DNA of 64,000 nt from Collibacillus ludicampi (GCF_023705585.1 NZ_BOQE01000001.1:943341-1007340), one strand, 5' to 3'. Counted from the first letter of the stretch, positions 24,605 through 33,840 are shown. The notes: generated by a model from the letters alone, not told the origin. Made by a program: numbers and translations.

Positions 24605-25078
24605 ATGATCTTACGGAAAGCAGTCATGCCCGATGTCGAGGCCATCTATACATTGATTCAACAGTATGCGGAAGAAGGACTTCTTCTCTCGCGTTCACGC
24701 TTGTCCCTTTATGAAAACCTTCAATCATTGACGGTTGCGGAAGAGAACGGTCGGGTGATCGGAGTGGCCGGATTGCACATCCTCTGGTCTGATCTGGCAG
24801 AAATCCGTTCGCTTGCCATCGCTCCTGATTCCAAAGGGAAAGGCATCGGTAAACAATTGGTTTTACAATTGATTCAAGAAGCGGAATCGCTGGGAATCGC
24901 CCGCGTATTCGCGCTCACCTATCAAGTCGCTTTTTTCGAAAAATGCGGTTTCCAACTCATTCAGAAAGAATCATTGCCGCAGAAAGTGTGGAAAGATTGC
25001 ATGAATTGCAAAAAATTCCCCACCTGTGACGAGATCGCCATGATCTTTTATATTCCTTCACTCGTACCCGTTCCTTGA
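24605..25078 (+). CDS. GNAT acetyltransferase, ArgA-like (N-acetylglutamate synthase type)
   Basis: Start chosen at 24605 (MILRKAVMPD). Seen, 157 residues: DLAEIRSLAIAP, acetyl-CoA loop DSKGKGIGKQLV, LTYQVAFFEKCGF, then LPQKVWKDCMNCKKFPTCDE with three cysteines. This is the pattern of the free-standing N-acetylglutamate synthase domain found in Gram-positives and fused to ArgH in others. Product would be N-acetylglutamate for arginine synthesis; the argCJBD operon lies about 2.5 kb away on the other strand. ArgJ there can also make acetylglutamate, so it may be anaplerotic. Confidence 0.8.
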   Translation: MILRKAVMPDVEAIYTLIQQYAEEGLLLSRSRLSLYENLQSLTVAEENGRVIGVAGLHILWSDLAEIRSLAIAPDSKGKGIGKQLVLQLIQEAESLGIARVFALTYQVAFFEKCGFQLIQKESLPQKVWKDCMNCKKFPTCDEIAMIFYIPSLVPVP

Positions 25079-25213
25079 GCCATCCGCGGTATGTTCGAGC
25101 ATGCTCAAGTAGAAAACCATAATATACGCAAGAGCTTTGTTTCCTCACTTGCTGAACAACCTCTTTTCAATAAAAGCTCCGCTGGGTGGCTCAATGGTTT
25201 CCACGATCATTAG

Positions 25214-25249
25214 AGCCGCTCCAGGAATCTATCCTTGAAGCGGCTTTTT
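25214..25249 (+). terminator. Terminator downstream of the acetyltransferase
   Basis: AGCCGCT ... AGCGGCT stem (with inner AGGA/TCCT) followed by TTTTT on the plus strand. It overlaps the last codons of the convergent ThDP enzyme gene. Confidence 0.75.
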
Positions 25250-26875
25250 CGCGGTTAAAGGCGGAATGGTATCCTGAACATGTACATCCAGTAACGTCGG
25301 ACGTTCGCTCATCAGCGCCTGTTCTAGCGCCCCCTCCAGTTCCGTATCTCTCCCCACTTTCATTGCATTCCAACCGCACGCCTGTGCAAGCGCGACGAAA
25401 TCCGGATTGTTCAAATTCACTCCCTCTTGCATATACCCTTGTACGATCATTTTGCTCTTTTCCATTTGCAGTGTTCCATTGTTCATCACGACGAGCGTGA
25501 TCGGCAAGAGATAACGGACGGCTGTCGACAATTCCATAAGCGACATCGCGAGCCCACCATCACCTACGAGCGCCAATACCTGCCGTTCCGGACAGCAGAG
25601 TTTCGCAGCGATCGCCGCCGGCAATGCGAATCCCATCGTGCGCCAATCGCCCGAGAAAAGAAGACGCTGCCCTTTGGAACGAAAAATACGGCTAAACCAG
25701 ACGGTATGATCACCCGTATCCACCGTGAGGATCGAATCAGGCCTGACGGTCCGCTCGATGGCACGGATGACCCGCTGGGGAGGGATCGGCGTACCGCTCC
25801 TGTTTCCTTCCTCTTCGATCGTTTTGTCCCATTTTTCCTTCACTTCTCGAACTCTGCGAAGCCAACTCTGGTTGCACATGTGTGCCCGGAGCGCGTCGAC
25901 GAATACAGGTATGACGGCCCCCGCATCACCCACGATACCGATCTCCACAGTCATTTTGTGTCCGATATTGCGCGGGGCTGTATCCACTTGCACGATCCGT
26001 GCCTCTTTCGGGACAAACCCTTCCGGCCACCATGTATCACCGACGAGCAAAATAATATCCGCATCATTCATCAGTTGCGAAACATCCGGATTTCCCCCTT
26101 CGCCGATTCCGCCCGCCAACAACGGAAACGACTCGTCCACGCTTCCTTTCGCACCTAGACTTAAAACCAACCCGGCGCCCCACACTTCTGCGAGAGTCTT
26201 TATGCTATCGATCGCTTTGCGCGCACCCACACCCGCGACGATCATGGGGCGTTGGGCGAACTTTAAAGTCTCGATGGCCGGGACCAAATCTTCTTCTTGA
26301 AAATGATGTTTTGCATACAGCATGTGAACGGGAGGACGCGCCTGTTCAGATTGTTTTTGTGTAAATAGATCTTTCGGGATGGAAAGATGGGTGACTGCCC
26401 CTTCCGTTTGAGCGATATGCAACGCTTTCGCCAGAAGATCCACCGTAGCGTCAGGACTTGCGAGCAACGTGCTAAAGCGTGCGAGAGGTTGGATCATCAC
26501 CTGTTGATCGATCACTTGTTTATCATCCGCTCCCACTTTGTTCAAAGGGGCCTGCCCGGTAATGGCGAGTACCGGGGCTTGATCGAGATGTGCATCGGCC
26601 AATCCGTTGAGCAGGTTCACCATACCAGGCCCCATGGTGGCCACACACACTCCCAACCGTCCCGTTAATTTCGCTTCAGCCGATGCCATCATCGCGGCCA
26701 TCGATTCATGCCTGACAGCGATAAAACGAATTCGATCCTGTTTGGCCAGTGCATCCATCAGCCCCAGAATGGCGTCACCGACCACTCCATAGATGCGCTC
26801 CACCCCCCAGAGCGCCAATTGTTCCAAAATCGTTTCTGCGACTGTACGCACTTGCTGTACTTGTTGTTTTGGCAT
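25229..26875 (-). CDS. Thiamine-diphosphate enzyme, pyruvate oxidase/acetolactate synthase-like
   Basis: Seen, 548 residues in the three-domain ThDP layout: catalytic glutamate in VRHESMAAMMASAEAKLTG, middle FAD/NAD-like domain, and the C-terminal ThDP motif GDGGLAMSLMELSTAVRYLLPITLVVMNNG. The order YGVVGDAILGLMDAL near the N-terminus is most like pyruvate oxidase/dehydrogenase (PoxB) rather than anabolic IlvB. It would decarboxylate pyruvate to acetate or acetyl phosphate at the membrane. No small regulatory subunit gene is adjacent, which also argues against acetolactate synthase. Confidence 0.85.
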   Translation of the reverse strand: MPKQQVQQVRTVAETILEQLALWGVERIYGVVGDAILGLMDALAKQDRIRFIAVRHESMAAMMASAEAKLTGRLGVCVATMGPGMVNLLNGLADAHLDQAPVLAITGQAPLNKVGADDKQVIDQQVMIQPLARFSTLLASPDATVDLLAKALHIAQTEGAVTHLSIPKDLFTQKQSEQARPPVHMLYAKHHFQEEDLVPAIETLKFAQRPMIVAGVGARKAIDSIKTLAEVWGAGLVLSLGAKGSVDESFPLLAGGIGEGGNPDVSQLMNDADIILLVGDTWWPEGFVPKEARIVQVDTAPRNIGHKMTVEIGIVGDAGAVIPVFVDALRAHMCNQSWLRRVREVKEKWDKTIEEEGNRSGTPIPPQRVIRAIERTVRPDSILTVDTGDHTVWFSRIFRSKGQRLLFSGDWRTMGFALPAAIAAKLCCPERQVLALVGDGGLAMSLMELSTAVRYLLPITLVVMNNGTLQMEKSKMIVQGYMQEGVNLNNPDFVALAQACGWNAMKVGRDTELEGALEQALMSERPTLLDVHVQDTIPPLTAKKPLQG

Positions 26876-27018
26876 AAAGACATCCTTTCCTCGTGTTCTC
26901 GATGCTTGTAGGATGCGCCGATACAGGGAAGATATGTAATTTCACGGAAAAACGAACGGATGCGCACCTCTAATAAGAATACGCATCCGCTTGTTTGGAA
27001 TCGGGAATATGATCGATC

Positions 27019-27168
27019 CTAAAACTTGCGAAAGATGTTTAAACGATTGTCCACAATCTCCTCCATGATTTGTGAAACTTGCAGCATCCCTTCAATCTCT
27101 TGAGGCGATTGTTTCCTTTTTTCCATGGAAATCGTAATTGAGAATCCGAACACTTGAATGGCTAACAA
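27019..27168 (-). CDS. YrzI-like small protein (49 residues)
   Basis: TTG start at 27168 preceded by TAGGAGGG seven bases away. Seen: hydrophobic MLAIQVFGFSITIS, then MEKRKQSPQEIEGMLQVSQ and a charged helix ending IFRKF. The FxITIxxxRKxSxEE arrangement is like the YrzI family of short Bacillus proteins; the match is by eye. Function unknown. It follows a 20-codon frame and lies between the tiny-gene cluster and the pyruvate-oxidase-like gene, both on the minus strand. Confidence 0.55.
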   Translation of the reverse strand: MLAIQVFGFSITISMEKRKQSPQEIEGMLQVSQIMEEIVDNRLNIFRKF

Positions 27169-27188
27169 ACGAAGCCCTCCTATCTCGG

Positions 27189-27251
27189 TTATGTGGAACC
27201 GTCACCTTTAACAAACAAACATTTCATCCTATTCATGTAAACTCTCACCAT
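27189..27251 (-). CDS. Tiny open frame (20 residues) with strong ribosome site
   Basis: MVRVYMNRMKCLFVKGDGST, ATG at 27251 with AAGGAGG five bases upstream; stops 20 bases before the TTG of the YrzI-like gene. Too short for homology. It may be a leader frame or simply chance next to a good ribosome site. Confidence 0.35.
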   Translation of the reverse strand: MVRVYMNRMKCLFVKGDGST

Positions 27252-27282
27252 GCATTCCTCCTTTCGTTTGTTTTTTGAATAT

Positions 27283-27355
27283 AAAAAGCCACTGACTTAT
27301 CAAACTGTGGATTTCCCGAGGGGAAACACACAGCCAGAACGGCCAGTGGCTTTTT
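27283..27355. terminator. Bidirectional terminator hairpin
   Basis: AAAAAGCCACTG (27283-27294) and CAGTGGCTTTTT (27344-27355) form a 12-bp stem with T tracts on both strands; the long loop holds a second small stem (CTGTG/CACAG), giving a branched structure. Confidence 0.75.
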
Positions 27356-27379
27356 ATCGCTATCTAGGGGTGATCAAAG

Positions 27380-27460
27380 TTATAACTGAACCTGATGATC
27401 CCACGGAGGCCGAACGATTGAATATGCAATTGGGTTGATGATCATCAGTTTGCGCTTCAT
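27380..27460 (-). CDS. Mini-gene encoding a 26-residue peptide
   Basis: ATG at 27460 with AAAAGGAGGT upstream, peptide MKRKLMIINPIAYSIVRPPW plus DHQVQL. It has its own sigma-A promoter (27500-27528) and a terminator directly downstream (27283-27355), so the transcript would be about 200 bases. Not recognised. A free small peptide, a leader peptide or a regulatory RNA are all possible; the complete promoter-RBS-frame-terminator set argues against chance. Confidence 0.55.
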   Translation of the reverse strand: MKRKLMIINPIAYSIVRPPWDHQVQL

Positions 27461-27499
27461 CGCTAGACCTCCTTTTGGGAACGATTTGATATGGAAATG

Positions 27500-27528
27500 A
27501 TTATATATCGACTGGAGAAGTTTGTAAA
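27500..27528 (-). promoter_or_regulatory. Sigma-A promoter of the 26-residue mini-gene
   Basis: Minus strand TTTACA (27523-27528), 17 bases, TATAAT (27500-27505). Confidence 0.75.
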
Positions 27529-27538
27529 CCATATTTTT

Positions 27539-28720
27539 TTATTTTTCAAATTCCATAGATTTTTCTCCTAACACTTGATCGACAATCGAGACGGCTTGAT
27601 CGATATCCGCTTCCGTGATTACAAAAGGCGGGACGAAACGGACTGTGTTTCCCCCTGCCACTGTGAGCAGAAGGCCTTTTTCAAATGCGGCGGAGACGAC
27701 AGCCCCCGCTCCTTCCTTCAGCAAGACCCCTCTCATTAAACCCATGCCGCGCACTTCGACAGCGATTTCGTATTTCTTCACCAATTCCGCCAGACGATCC
27801 GCCAGGTAGTTACCAAGCGTACGCACGCGTTCGAGATATCCTTTCCCGAGAAGAATATCAAGTGTCGCCAGAGCAGCGGTTGTCGCCAGCGGATTCCCGC
27901 CGAAAGTCGAAGCGTGTGTTCCCGGCGTGAAGACCTTGGATACGTGTTTCTTCGCAAGCATGGCCCCGATCGGTACCCCGTTCGCCAATCCTTTCGCCAG
28001 TGTAAGAATATCCGGTTCGATCGAAAACTGCTCATACGCAAAAAGTGTGCCTGTCCGGCCGATACCCGTTTGAATCTCATCGAAAATGAGCAGAATCCCT
28101 TTCTCGTCACAAAGCTTTCGCAGTGCGGTCAAAAAATCGGGATTCATCGGCAGCACGCCGCCTTCCCCTTGTACCGGTTCAATCATGATGGCACATGTCT
28201 TTTCATTGATCAGCCCCAAGACCGAATGTAAGTCTCCCGCTTCCGCATAATGAAACCCGGGGACGAGCGGCCCGAACCCTTTTTGATATTTGGTTTGACC
28301 GGTCGCGGTGATAGCACCCATCGTTCTGCCATGAAACGAATCTTTAAACGTGATGATCTCATATTTTTCGGGGCCGTAATGATCAAAGGCATACTTGCGC
28401 GCAAGCTTGATCGCCGCTTCATTCGCTTCCGCGCCCGAATTGCAAAAAAAGACTTGATCCATGCAGGAATGTTCGACCAATGTTTCGGCCAGCTTGATCT
28501 GTGAGGGGTTATAGTAGAGATTCGAACAGTGGATCAGTTGTGCCGCTTGCTTGCTGATCGCTTCCGTGATGGCAGGATGGCTGTGCCCCAGGTTCGTTAC
28601 GGCGATCCCCGCCGTGAAATCAAGGTATTCCTTGCCGTTTTCGTCATACAGGCGCGCGCCTTCACCACGCACCATCGTTACGGGCATGCGCCCGTAAGTC
28701 TGCATGATCGCATCATGCAT
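27539..28720 (-). CDS. argD: Acetylornithine aminotransferase
   Basis: PLP enzyme converting N-acetylglutamate semialdehyde to N-acetylornithine (step 4 of arginine synthesis). Start chosen at 28720 (MHDAIMQTYG) with GGGAGGGG upstream; the longer frame begins inside argB. Seen, 393 residues: CNSGAEANEAAIKLAR, FHGRTMGA, IFDEIQTGIGRTG, the PLP lysine in TLAKGLANGVPIGA and STFGGNPLA. It overlaps the argB end by 8 bases and is the last gene of argCJBD. Confidence 0.96.
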   Translation of the reverse strand: MHDAIMQTYGRMPVTMVRGEGARLYDENGKEYLDFTAGIAVTNLGHSHPAITEAISKQAAQLIHCSNLYYNPSQIKLAETLVEHSCMDQVFFCNSGAEANEAAIKLARKYAFDHYGPEKYEIITFKDSFHGRTMGAITATGQTKYQKGFGPLVPGFHYAEAGDLHSVLGLINEKTCAIMIEPVQGEGGVLPMNPDFLTALRKLCDEKGILLIFDEIQTGIGRTGTLFAYEQFSIEPDILTLAKGLANGVPIGAMLAKKHVSKVFTPGTHASTFGGNPLATTAALATLDILLGKGYLERVRTLGNYLADRLAELVKKYEIAVEVRGMGLMRGVLLKEGAGAVVSAAFEKGLLLTVAGGNTVRFVPPFVITEADIDQAVSIVDQVLGEKSMEFEK

Positions 28721-29582
28721 GTGAATCCCCTCCCAATACCATCGTACCGATTCCTTTGTCGGTGAACACCTCAAGCAGAAGAGCATGCGGTTCTTCGCCA
28801 TTCACGATGTGCACATGTTTGGCCCCCGATTCAAGCGCCCCCAGACATGCTTCGACCTTTGGCACCATCCCGCCATAAATCGTGCCGTCCGCAATAAGTT
28901 CCCGAATCTCATCCGCCGTGATCCGGGAGATCACTTCTTTCCCGCTTGCCGTTTCTCGCATGATACCGGGAACATCCGTAAGCAACACCAGTTTTTCGGC
29001 ACCGAGCGCACCGGCGATGGCTCCTGCCGCCGAATCGGCATTCACATTGTAACGCTCGCCCTTTTCATCCACTCCGATAGGAGCGACCACAGGTACAAAT
29101 CCTGATTCAACCAAGCTTGTCAATAAACCCGTGTCCACGGTCGTGATTTCCCCAACCTGTCCGAGATCGCCATGTTGGTACTCTTTCTTCTTGACTTGCA
29201 GCGTACCTGCATCCACTCCCGAGATACCGACCGCTTTCACACCATGCTTGCCAAACATCCCGACGATCCGTTTGTTGATCTTGCCTGCAAGCACCATTTC
29301 CACCACATCCATCGTCTGGGCGTCAGTGATGCGAAGGCCGTCCACAAATCGGGCTTCGATGCCCAAGCGGCTCAGGGTGGATGAGATCTCTTTGCCGCCC
29401 CCGTGTACAATCACAGGTTTGATCCCTACATGACAAAGCCATACGATGTCGAGAATCACCTGTTCGAATGGCCCTCCCATGGCTGAACCTCCGTACTTGA
29501 TGACGACCGTCTTTCCGGCAAACCGTCGGATATAGGGCAACGCTTCGATCAGGGTGTTCGCTTTTTCCCTCAATTCCGTCAT
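28713..29582 (-). CDS. argB: Acetylglutamate kinase
   Basis: Phosphorylates N-acetylglutamate, the committed step feeding ArgC. Seen, 289 residues: TVVIKYGGSAMG, VHGGGKEIS, NVNADSAAGAIAGALGAEKLVLLTDVPG, GGMVPKVEACL. The N-terminal extension and EALPYIRRFAGK resemble arginine-feedback-sensitive forms, though ArgJ in this operon suggests the cyclic route. Third gene of the operon, 17 bases from argJ. Confidence 0.97.
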   Translation of the reverse strand: MTELREKANTLIEALPYIRRFAGKTVVIKYGGSAMGGPFEQVILDIVWLCHVGIKPVIVHGGGKEISSTLSRLGIEARFVDGLRITDAQTMDVVEMVLAGKINKRIVGMFGKHGVKAVGISGVDAGTLQVKKKEYQHGDLGQVGEITTVDTGLLTSLVESGFVPVVAPIGVDEKGERYNVNADSAAGAIAGALGAEKLVLLTDVPGIMRETASGKEVISRITADEIRELIADGTIYGGMVPKVEACLGALESGAKHVHIVNGEEPHALLLEVFTDKGIGTMVLGGDSHA

Positions 29583-29599
29583 TGACTTTCAACTCCGTT

Positions 29600-30823
29600 C
29601 TAGGTACGATAGCTGGCGTTGATTTTTACGTAATCATATGTCAGGTCACAGCCGTATGCGGTGGCGTTCGCATCTCCTTGATGCAAGTCGACCGTAATCG
29701 ATACGGTTTCATTCTCCAGATACGATTTCGCCTGATCTTCATCGAATGCAAGGCCCATCCCCTCTTGGCAAACAAGGATCGAACCTAATTTCACATCGAT
29801 CTTGCCAGGGTCGATACTCACGCCAGCCCGCCCCGCAGCCGCGATGATCCGGCCCCAGTTTGCATCCGTCCCATATATGGCCGTTTTCACAAGGCTTGAA
29901 CCAACGATCGTTTTCGCGATCTGCACCGCTTCGCTTTCCGTGCGAGTACCCGTCACGGTGACCTCGATCAATTTGGTCGCCCCTTCTCCATCGCGTGCAA
30001 TCGCTTTTGCCAGATGCAAACACACCGTGTGAAGCGCGCCGACAAAACGATCCCACTCCGGATCCTCTTCGACCAGCAACACATGAGCTGCCAGACCGTT
30101 GGCCATAACAAGCACCATATCGTTCGTGCTCGTATCCCCGTCGACGGTGATGCGATTGAACGTCTTGTCCGTAATCTGCGATAATGCACGCTGCAGGGCA
30201 TCCGCACGAACTGCCGCATCGGTGGTGATGAATGCGAGCATCGTTGCCATATTGGGATGAATCATGCCCGAACCTTTGGCCACACCGCCGACCGTTACCG
30301 TTTTCCCGTGAATCTCCACTTGTACGGCAATTTCCTTCTTGCACGTATCGGTCGTCAAGATCGCCTCGGCAAAATCGTCTCCGCCTGTAACGTGTAACAT
30401 CGAGGCTGCGTGACGAATGCCTTCGCTTACTTTATCCATAGGAAGAGGGACTCCGATTACACCTGTAGAAGCCACTCCCACAAGTGTGGAATCAATTCCG
30501 ATCGCCTCGGCCGTCCATTGTTGCATCTGCAATGTGTCCAATTCACCCTGTTTTCCGGTACAAGCGTTTGCATTTCCCGCATTCGCGACGACAGCTTGCA
30601 GAACACCGCTATGTTTGACAACCGACTCCGTAACGGTGACACAAGAAGCGCGTACGACATTTGTCGTGAACACACCGGCTGCCGCTGCCGGCACATCCGA
30701 AACGATCAATCCGAGATCTTTACGCCCGGCCTTGATTCCCGCCTTGATCCCCGCGGCACGAAATCCTTTGGCTGCTGTCACTCCGCCATTCACACGGATC
30801 AGATTTTGCAGTGTCTTCTCCAT
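29600..30823 (-). CDS. argJ: Bifunctional glutamate N-acetyltransferase / ornithine acetyltransferase
   Basis: Recycles the acetyl group from acetylornithine to glutamate. Start chosen at 30823 (MEKTLQNLIR) with GGGAG upstream. Seen, 407 residues: GSGMIHPNMATML and the self-cleavage site GEGATKLIEV, where the precursor splits before threonine into alpha and beta chains and threonine becomes the nucleophile. Ends in YGCDLTYDYVKINASYRT, typical. Whether it also makes acetylglutamate from acetyl-CoA cannot be decided here. Confidence 0.96.
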   Translation of the reverse strand: MEKTLQNLIRVNGGVTAAKGFRAAGIKAGIKAGRKDLGLIVSDVPAAAAGVFTTNVVRASCVTVTESVVKHSGVLQAVVANAGNANACTGKQGELDTLQMQQWTAEAIGIDSTLVGVASTGVIGVPLPMDKVSEGIRHAASMLHVTGGDDFAEAILTTDTCKKEIAVQVEIHGKTVTVGGVAKGSGMIHPNMATMLAFITTDAAVRADALQRALSQITDKTFNRITVDGDTSTNDMVLVMANGLAAHVLLVEEDPEWDRFVGALHTVCLHLAKAIARDGEGATKLIEVTVTGTRTESEAVQIAKTIVGSSLVKTAIYGTDANWGRIIAAAGRAGVSIDPGKIDVKLGSILVCQEGMGLAFDEDQAKSYLENETVSITVDLHQGDANATAYGCDLTYDYVKINASYRT

Positions 30824-30845
30824 ATCGGTACTCCCTTTCGTCGAT

Positions 30846-31880
30846 TTACGGATACACGGGGACAAATCCAAGGCCTGTCGCCTCGTCCCAGCCGTTCATC
30901 AAATTCAGATTTTGCACCGCTTGACCAGATGCCCCTTTTACCAGATTATCGATCACCGAGATGACAGTGACCCTTCTGGTCCGCTCATCTACATAAAGTC
31001 CGATGTCGCAGTAATTCGATGTGGCTACTTCTTTCGTTGCGGGGAATTCTCCTTCCGGACGTATGCGTACAAAAGTTGCCCCTTCATACACTTGTTGATA
31101 CAGATCCAGTAAATCCCTCGTCGTCCAACGATCTTTCAAACGCGCATAGGAAGTCGTTAAAATGCCGCGTACCATCGGTACGAGATGTGTAGTGAATGAA
31201 ATCGTGACATCTTCGCCAGCGACACGGGCAAGCTGCGTTTCAATCTCGGGGATGTGTTGATGTACACCTAATTTGTATGCTTTTAAATTCTCGTTAATTT
31301 CTGGATAGTGAGTGTTTAATGAAAGGGCTTTACCCGCACCGGATACGCCTGATTTCGCATCGACGACGATCGAATCGAGTTCGATCAGTCCATTTTTCAC
31401 GAGAGGCAGCAATCCTAGCAGAGTAGCCGTCGGGTAACAGCCCGGGTTAGTGATCAGATTCGCTTGTGCGATTTCTTCCGCGTACCACTCGGACAAGCCG
31501 TAGACAGCCTGTTGCTGCAATTCAACAGGAGGGGCTTGCTTCTTATACCATGTTTCATAAAGAGGAGCCGGCAAGCGGAAGTCTCCTCCAAGGTCAATGA
31601 CTTTAAGCCCGGCTTCGATCAGCCCGGGAACAATCCCGCTGGAAAGACCGCCGGGAAGGGCGACAAATGCCAGATCCGCCTGTTTGGCTATTTCCGCCGG
31701 ATCTGCTTGTTGCAATGTGTGTTTATAAATATCACGTACATGTGGATATAACTGAGCGATAGACTTTCCCGCAGAGGAGTCGGAAGTAAGAACAGATACC
31801 TCTACACGTGGATGCATAGATAAAATGCGAAGCAGTTCAGCACCGGTGTATCCGGTCGCACCAATCACCGCGATCTTCAT
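30846..31880 (-). CDS. argC: N-acetyl-gamma-glutamyl-phosphate reductase
   Basis: NADPH-dependent reduction of acetylglutamyl phosphate to the semialdehyde. Seen, 344 residues: MKIAVIGATGYTGAELLRIL, catalytic cysteine in LITNPGCYPTATLLGLLPL, AKSGVSGAGK, and HQHIPEIE. First gene of argCJBD; its promoter overlaps two ArgR boxes, so arginine repression is expected. argF, argG, argH and carAB are not in the window. Confidence 0.97.
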   Translation of the reverse strand: MKIAVIGATGYTGAELLRILSMHPRVEVSVLTSDSSAGKSIAQLYPHVRDIYKHTLQQADPAEIAKQADLAFVALPGGLSSGIVPGLIEAGLKVIDLGGDFRLPAPLYETWYKKQAPPVELQQQAVYGLSEWYAEEIAQANLITNPGCYPTATLLGLLPLVKNGLIELDSIVVDAKSGVSGAGKALSLNTHYPEINENLKAYKLGVHQHIPEIETQLARVAGEDVTISFTTHLVPMVRGILTTSYARLKDRWTTRDLLDLYQQVYEGATFVRIRPEGEFPATKEVATSNYCDIGLYVDERTRRVTVISVIDNLVKGASGQAVQNLNLMNGWDEATGLGFVPVYP

Positions 31881-31911
31881 GATCCCGTCACCTCATCATT
31901 ATTGGAACGTA

Positions 31912-31946
31912 TGAATTATTATACATTGTAATGTATATTTTTTCAA
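31912..31946 (-). promoter_or_regulatory. argC promoter overlapped by two ArgR boxes
   Basis: Minus strand sigma-A promoter TTGAAA (31941-31946), 17 bases, TATAAT (31918-31923). ARG boxes: TGAATTATTATACA (31912-31925, full match to TGNATWWWWATNCA) over the -10, and TGTATATTTTTTCA (31932-31945, one mismatch) over the -35, 20 bases apart. Confidence 0.88.
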
Positions 31947-32066
31947 TAAGAAAAAACGCACAGACAGGGGTACGGCCGTATGCACATCGAGTTAAGGTTA
32001 TCCGCAAATAATTCTACGAAATACTTTAGATTTCGTCGCGATGCAGGGAGTGTCGATGAGGTCAGA

Positions 32067-33761
32067 CTATCTTCCGCGTTTTGCGATGATTTTTCTGATT
32101 AATATCTTCCAGATCATAGTTCGCGTCCATTTAGCTAGTCCTACCCTATCATGATCCTTCTGACAATCAAAGCAATCACGAAAACGATCGTCAGGGCAGA
32201 GAATATCTCTGTCTGTACATGGGTTAAACAATGGAGATTCGACAACCCCATATGGACGCATCATCTCATAGTCTTCATGTTCAAGGATATGACAGTGCCA
32301 AACATATAGTCCAGAGAAGGGGATGAAGCGAGTGATGATTCGGGTTATCTCTCCCGGATTGGCTCGAACGGTGTCTTTCCATCCTTTTTCATTGGGATCC
32401 GGTGGCATCACTGAACCGATAGGTATGATTTCGCCTGTAGAAGTTTCGGTGAACTTCTGTCGATCCAGGATTTGAAAGTGTACGAGATGTAAATGGATTG
32501 GATGCGTATCACGCGTTTTGTTTATAAGTCTCCAGATTTCGGTTCTTCCCTGGAGGGGTGCTTCAGTAATCGGATCGTTCCATTCTCTACTCGTTAGTAG
32601 CAGCTTAGGTCGTCCAAATGAGTCTCTTGATTCGGTGAGTGTAAGGTCTCTCGTACCGCTGGCATCCGTTTCTGAAAGACGTTCGATGCAACTGAGATGA
32701 GCCGGAATTGAACTTTTATCCTTCTGTGCAAGGTTCTGTTTGACACGAAATTGCATGATCTGTCCGGTTGTATCAGGATCGGGAGGATTTCCGTTGGGAA
32801 AGGGTGTCGGAGCGTCATTGGTGAGAAGGATCTTTTCCCCGTTATGACCTGAAAAATCGATAATAACGTCTGCGCGTTCCGCAGGGCTAAGCAGGAGTTC
32901 GTTCACTGTCACCGGAGTTTCCAGGAATCCACCGTCTGTACCAATTTGAACAAACGGTTGTCCCGAAGAAAGTCTCAGTCTGTAGAAACGGGAATTTGCC
33001 CCATTTGCAATTCGGAACCGATATTTTCTCGGTTCTACTTCTAAATAAGGCCAAACCTTTCCATTTACCAGATTGGTATCGCCGAAGAACTCCGGCACGA
33101 TGGACGGGTCCGCTCCTTGAACCGGGGGATTCGGTTGTCTCGGGTAAAAAAGGGAACCGTCCGGGTTGAATGACTTGTCCTGAATTAACAATGGAATTTC
33201 ATATTTCCCGTTTGGTAAGTGGAGTTTTTTTTCACGCTCATCACGAATCAGGTAAAAACCAATCAGTCCTGCGTAAACGTTCAGACGAGTGATACCCAAC
33301 GCATGATCGTGGTACATCAGTGTGGTAGCCCGTTGACAGTTCGGGTATTCATAGACTTTATGAACGAAGAAAGGCCCCGTTTGTTTGAATCCTTCAGTAA
33401 ACCAGGCTTCAGGATACCCATCATTTTCCGGGCGTACGTGCCCGCCATGGAGATGAACAACTGTACGAACTTCCGGGGTCGGAGGTTGTGCCCCATGTAC
33501 TGTTTTATCCACTGGGAGCAGATGATCGGGCGGAAGATCATTCACCCATTTTACTTGAATTCGTTCGCCGCGTTTTACTTCGATTGTGGGCCCCGGGTAG
33601 ATACCCTCATATCCCCAAACCGTTGTCTCTGGAAGTTCACTATGGAGTTTTTGTTTTACCTGTTTCATTCTGACTTCGTACAAAGGCACTCCGCGTTCCT
33701 TCTTTTTCGGTTGTAAAACATGAGGAATGGGTAGTTTATCGATATATTTCGTGAGCGGCAC
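32067..33761 (-). CDS. CotA-like multicopper oxidase (spore coat laccase type)
   Basis: Oxidises phenolic or bilirubin-like donors with O2. Seen, 564 residues, three cupredoxin domains: copper ligands in HLHGGH, YHDHALG, HPIHLHLVHF and WHCHILEHEDYEMM (type 1 site with methionine). It has no signal peptide, as in Bacillus CotA. GTG start at 33761 after TTGAGGGAG. A C-terminal tail of about 50 residues beyond the usual end carries four cysteines (CTDRDILC, DCFDC) and a basic end; this is unlike standard CotA. Monocistronic here. Confidence 0.93.
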   Translation of the reverse strand: MPLTKYIDKLPIPHVLQPKKKERGVPLYEVRMKQVKQKLHSELPETTVWGYEGIYPGPTIEVKRGERIQVKWVNDLPPDHLLPVDKTVHGAQPPTPEVRTVVHLHGGHVRPENDGYPEAWFTEGFKQTGPFFVHKVYEYPNCQRATTLMYHDHALGITRLNVYAGLIGFYLIRDEREKKLHLPNGKYEIPLLIQDKSFNPDGSLFYPRQPNPPVQGADPSIVPEFFGDTNLVNGKVWPYLEVEPRKYRFRIANGANSRFYRLRLSSGQPFVQIGTDGGFLETPVTVNELLLSPAERADVIIDFSGHNGEKILLTNDAPTPFPNGNPPDPDTTGQIMQFRVKQNLAQKDKSSIPAHLSCIERLSETDASGTRDLTLTESRDSFGRPKLLLTSREWNDPITEAPLQGRTEIWRLINKTRDTHPIHLHLVHFQILDRQKFTETSTGEIIPIGSVMPPDPNEKGWKDTVRANPGEITRIITRFIPFSGLYVWHCHILEHEDYEMMRPYGVVESPLFNPCTDRDILCPDDRFRDCFDCQKDHDRVGLAKWTRTMIWKILIRKIIAKRGR

Positions 33762-33840
33762 AGTTGGTTCACTCCCTCAAATAAAATACAGTTCATATAA
33801 AAAATACGAAGGGGAATGTATTTTACACATATGTATTTAT

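Noticed and set aside
25427-26300. Long plus-strand frames opposite the ThDP enzyme
   Set aside because: Antisense shadows; composition rich in Arg/His/Pro and no domain.
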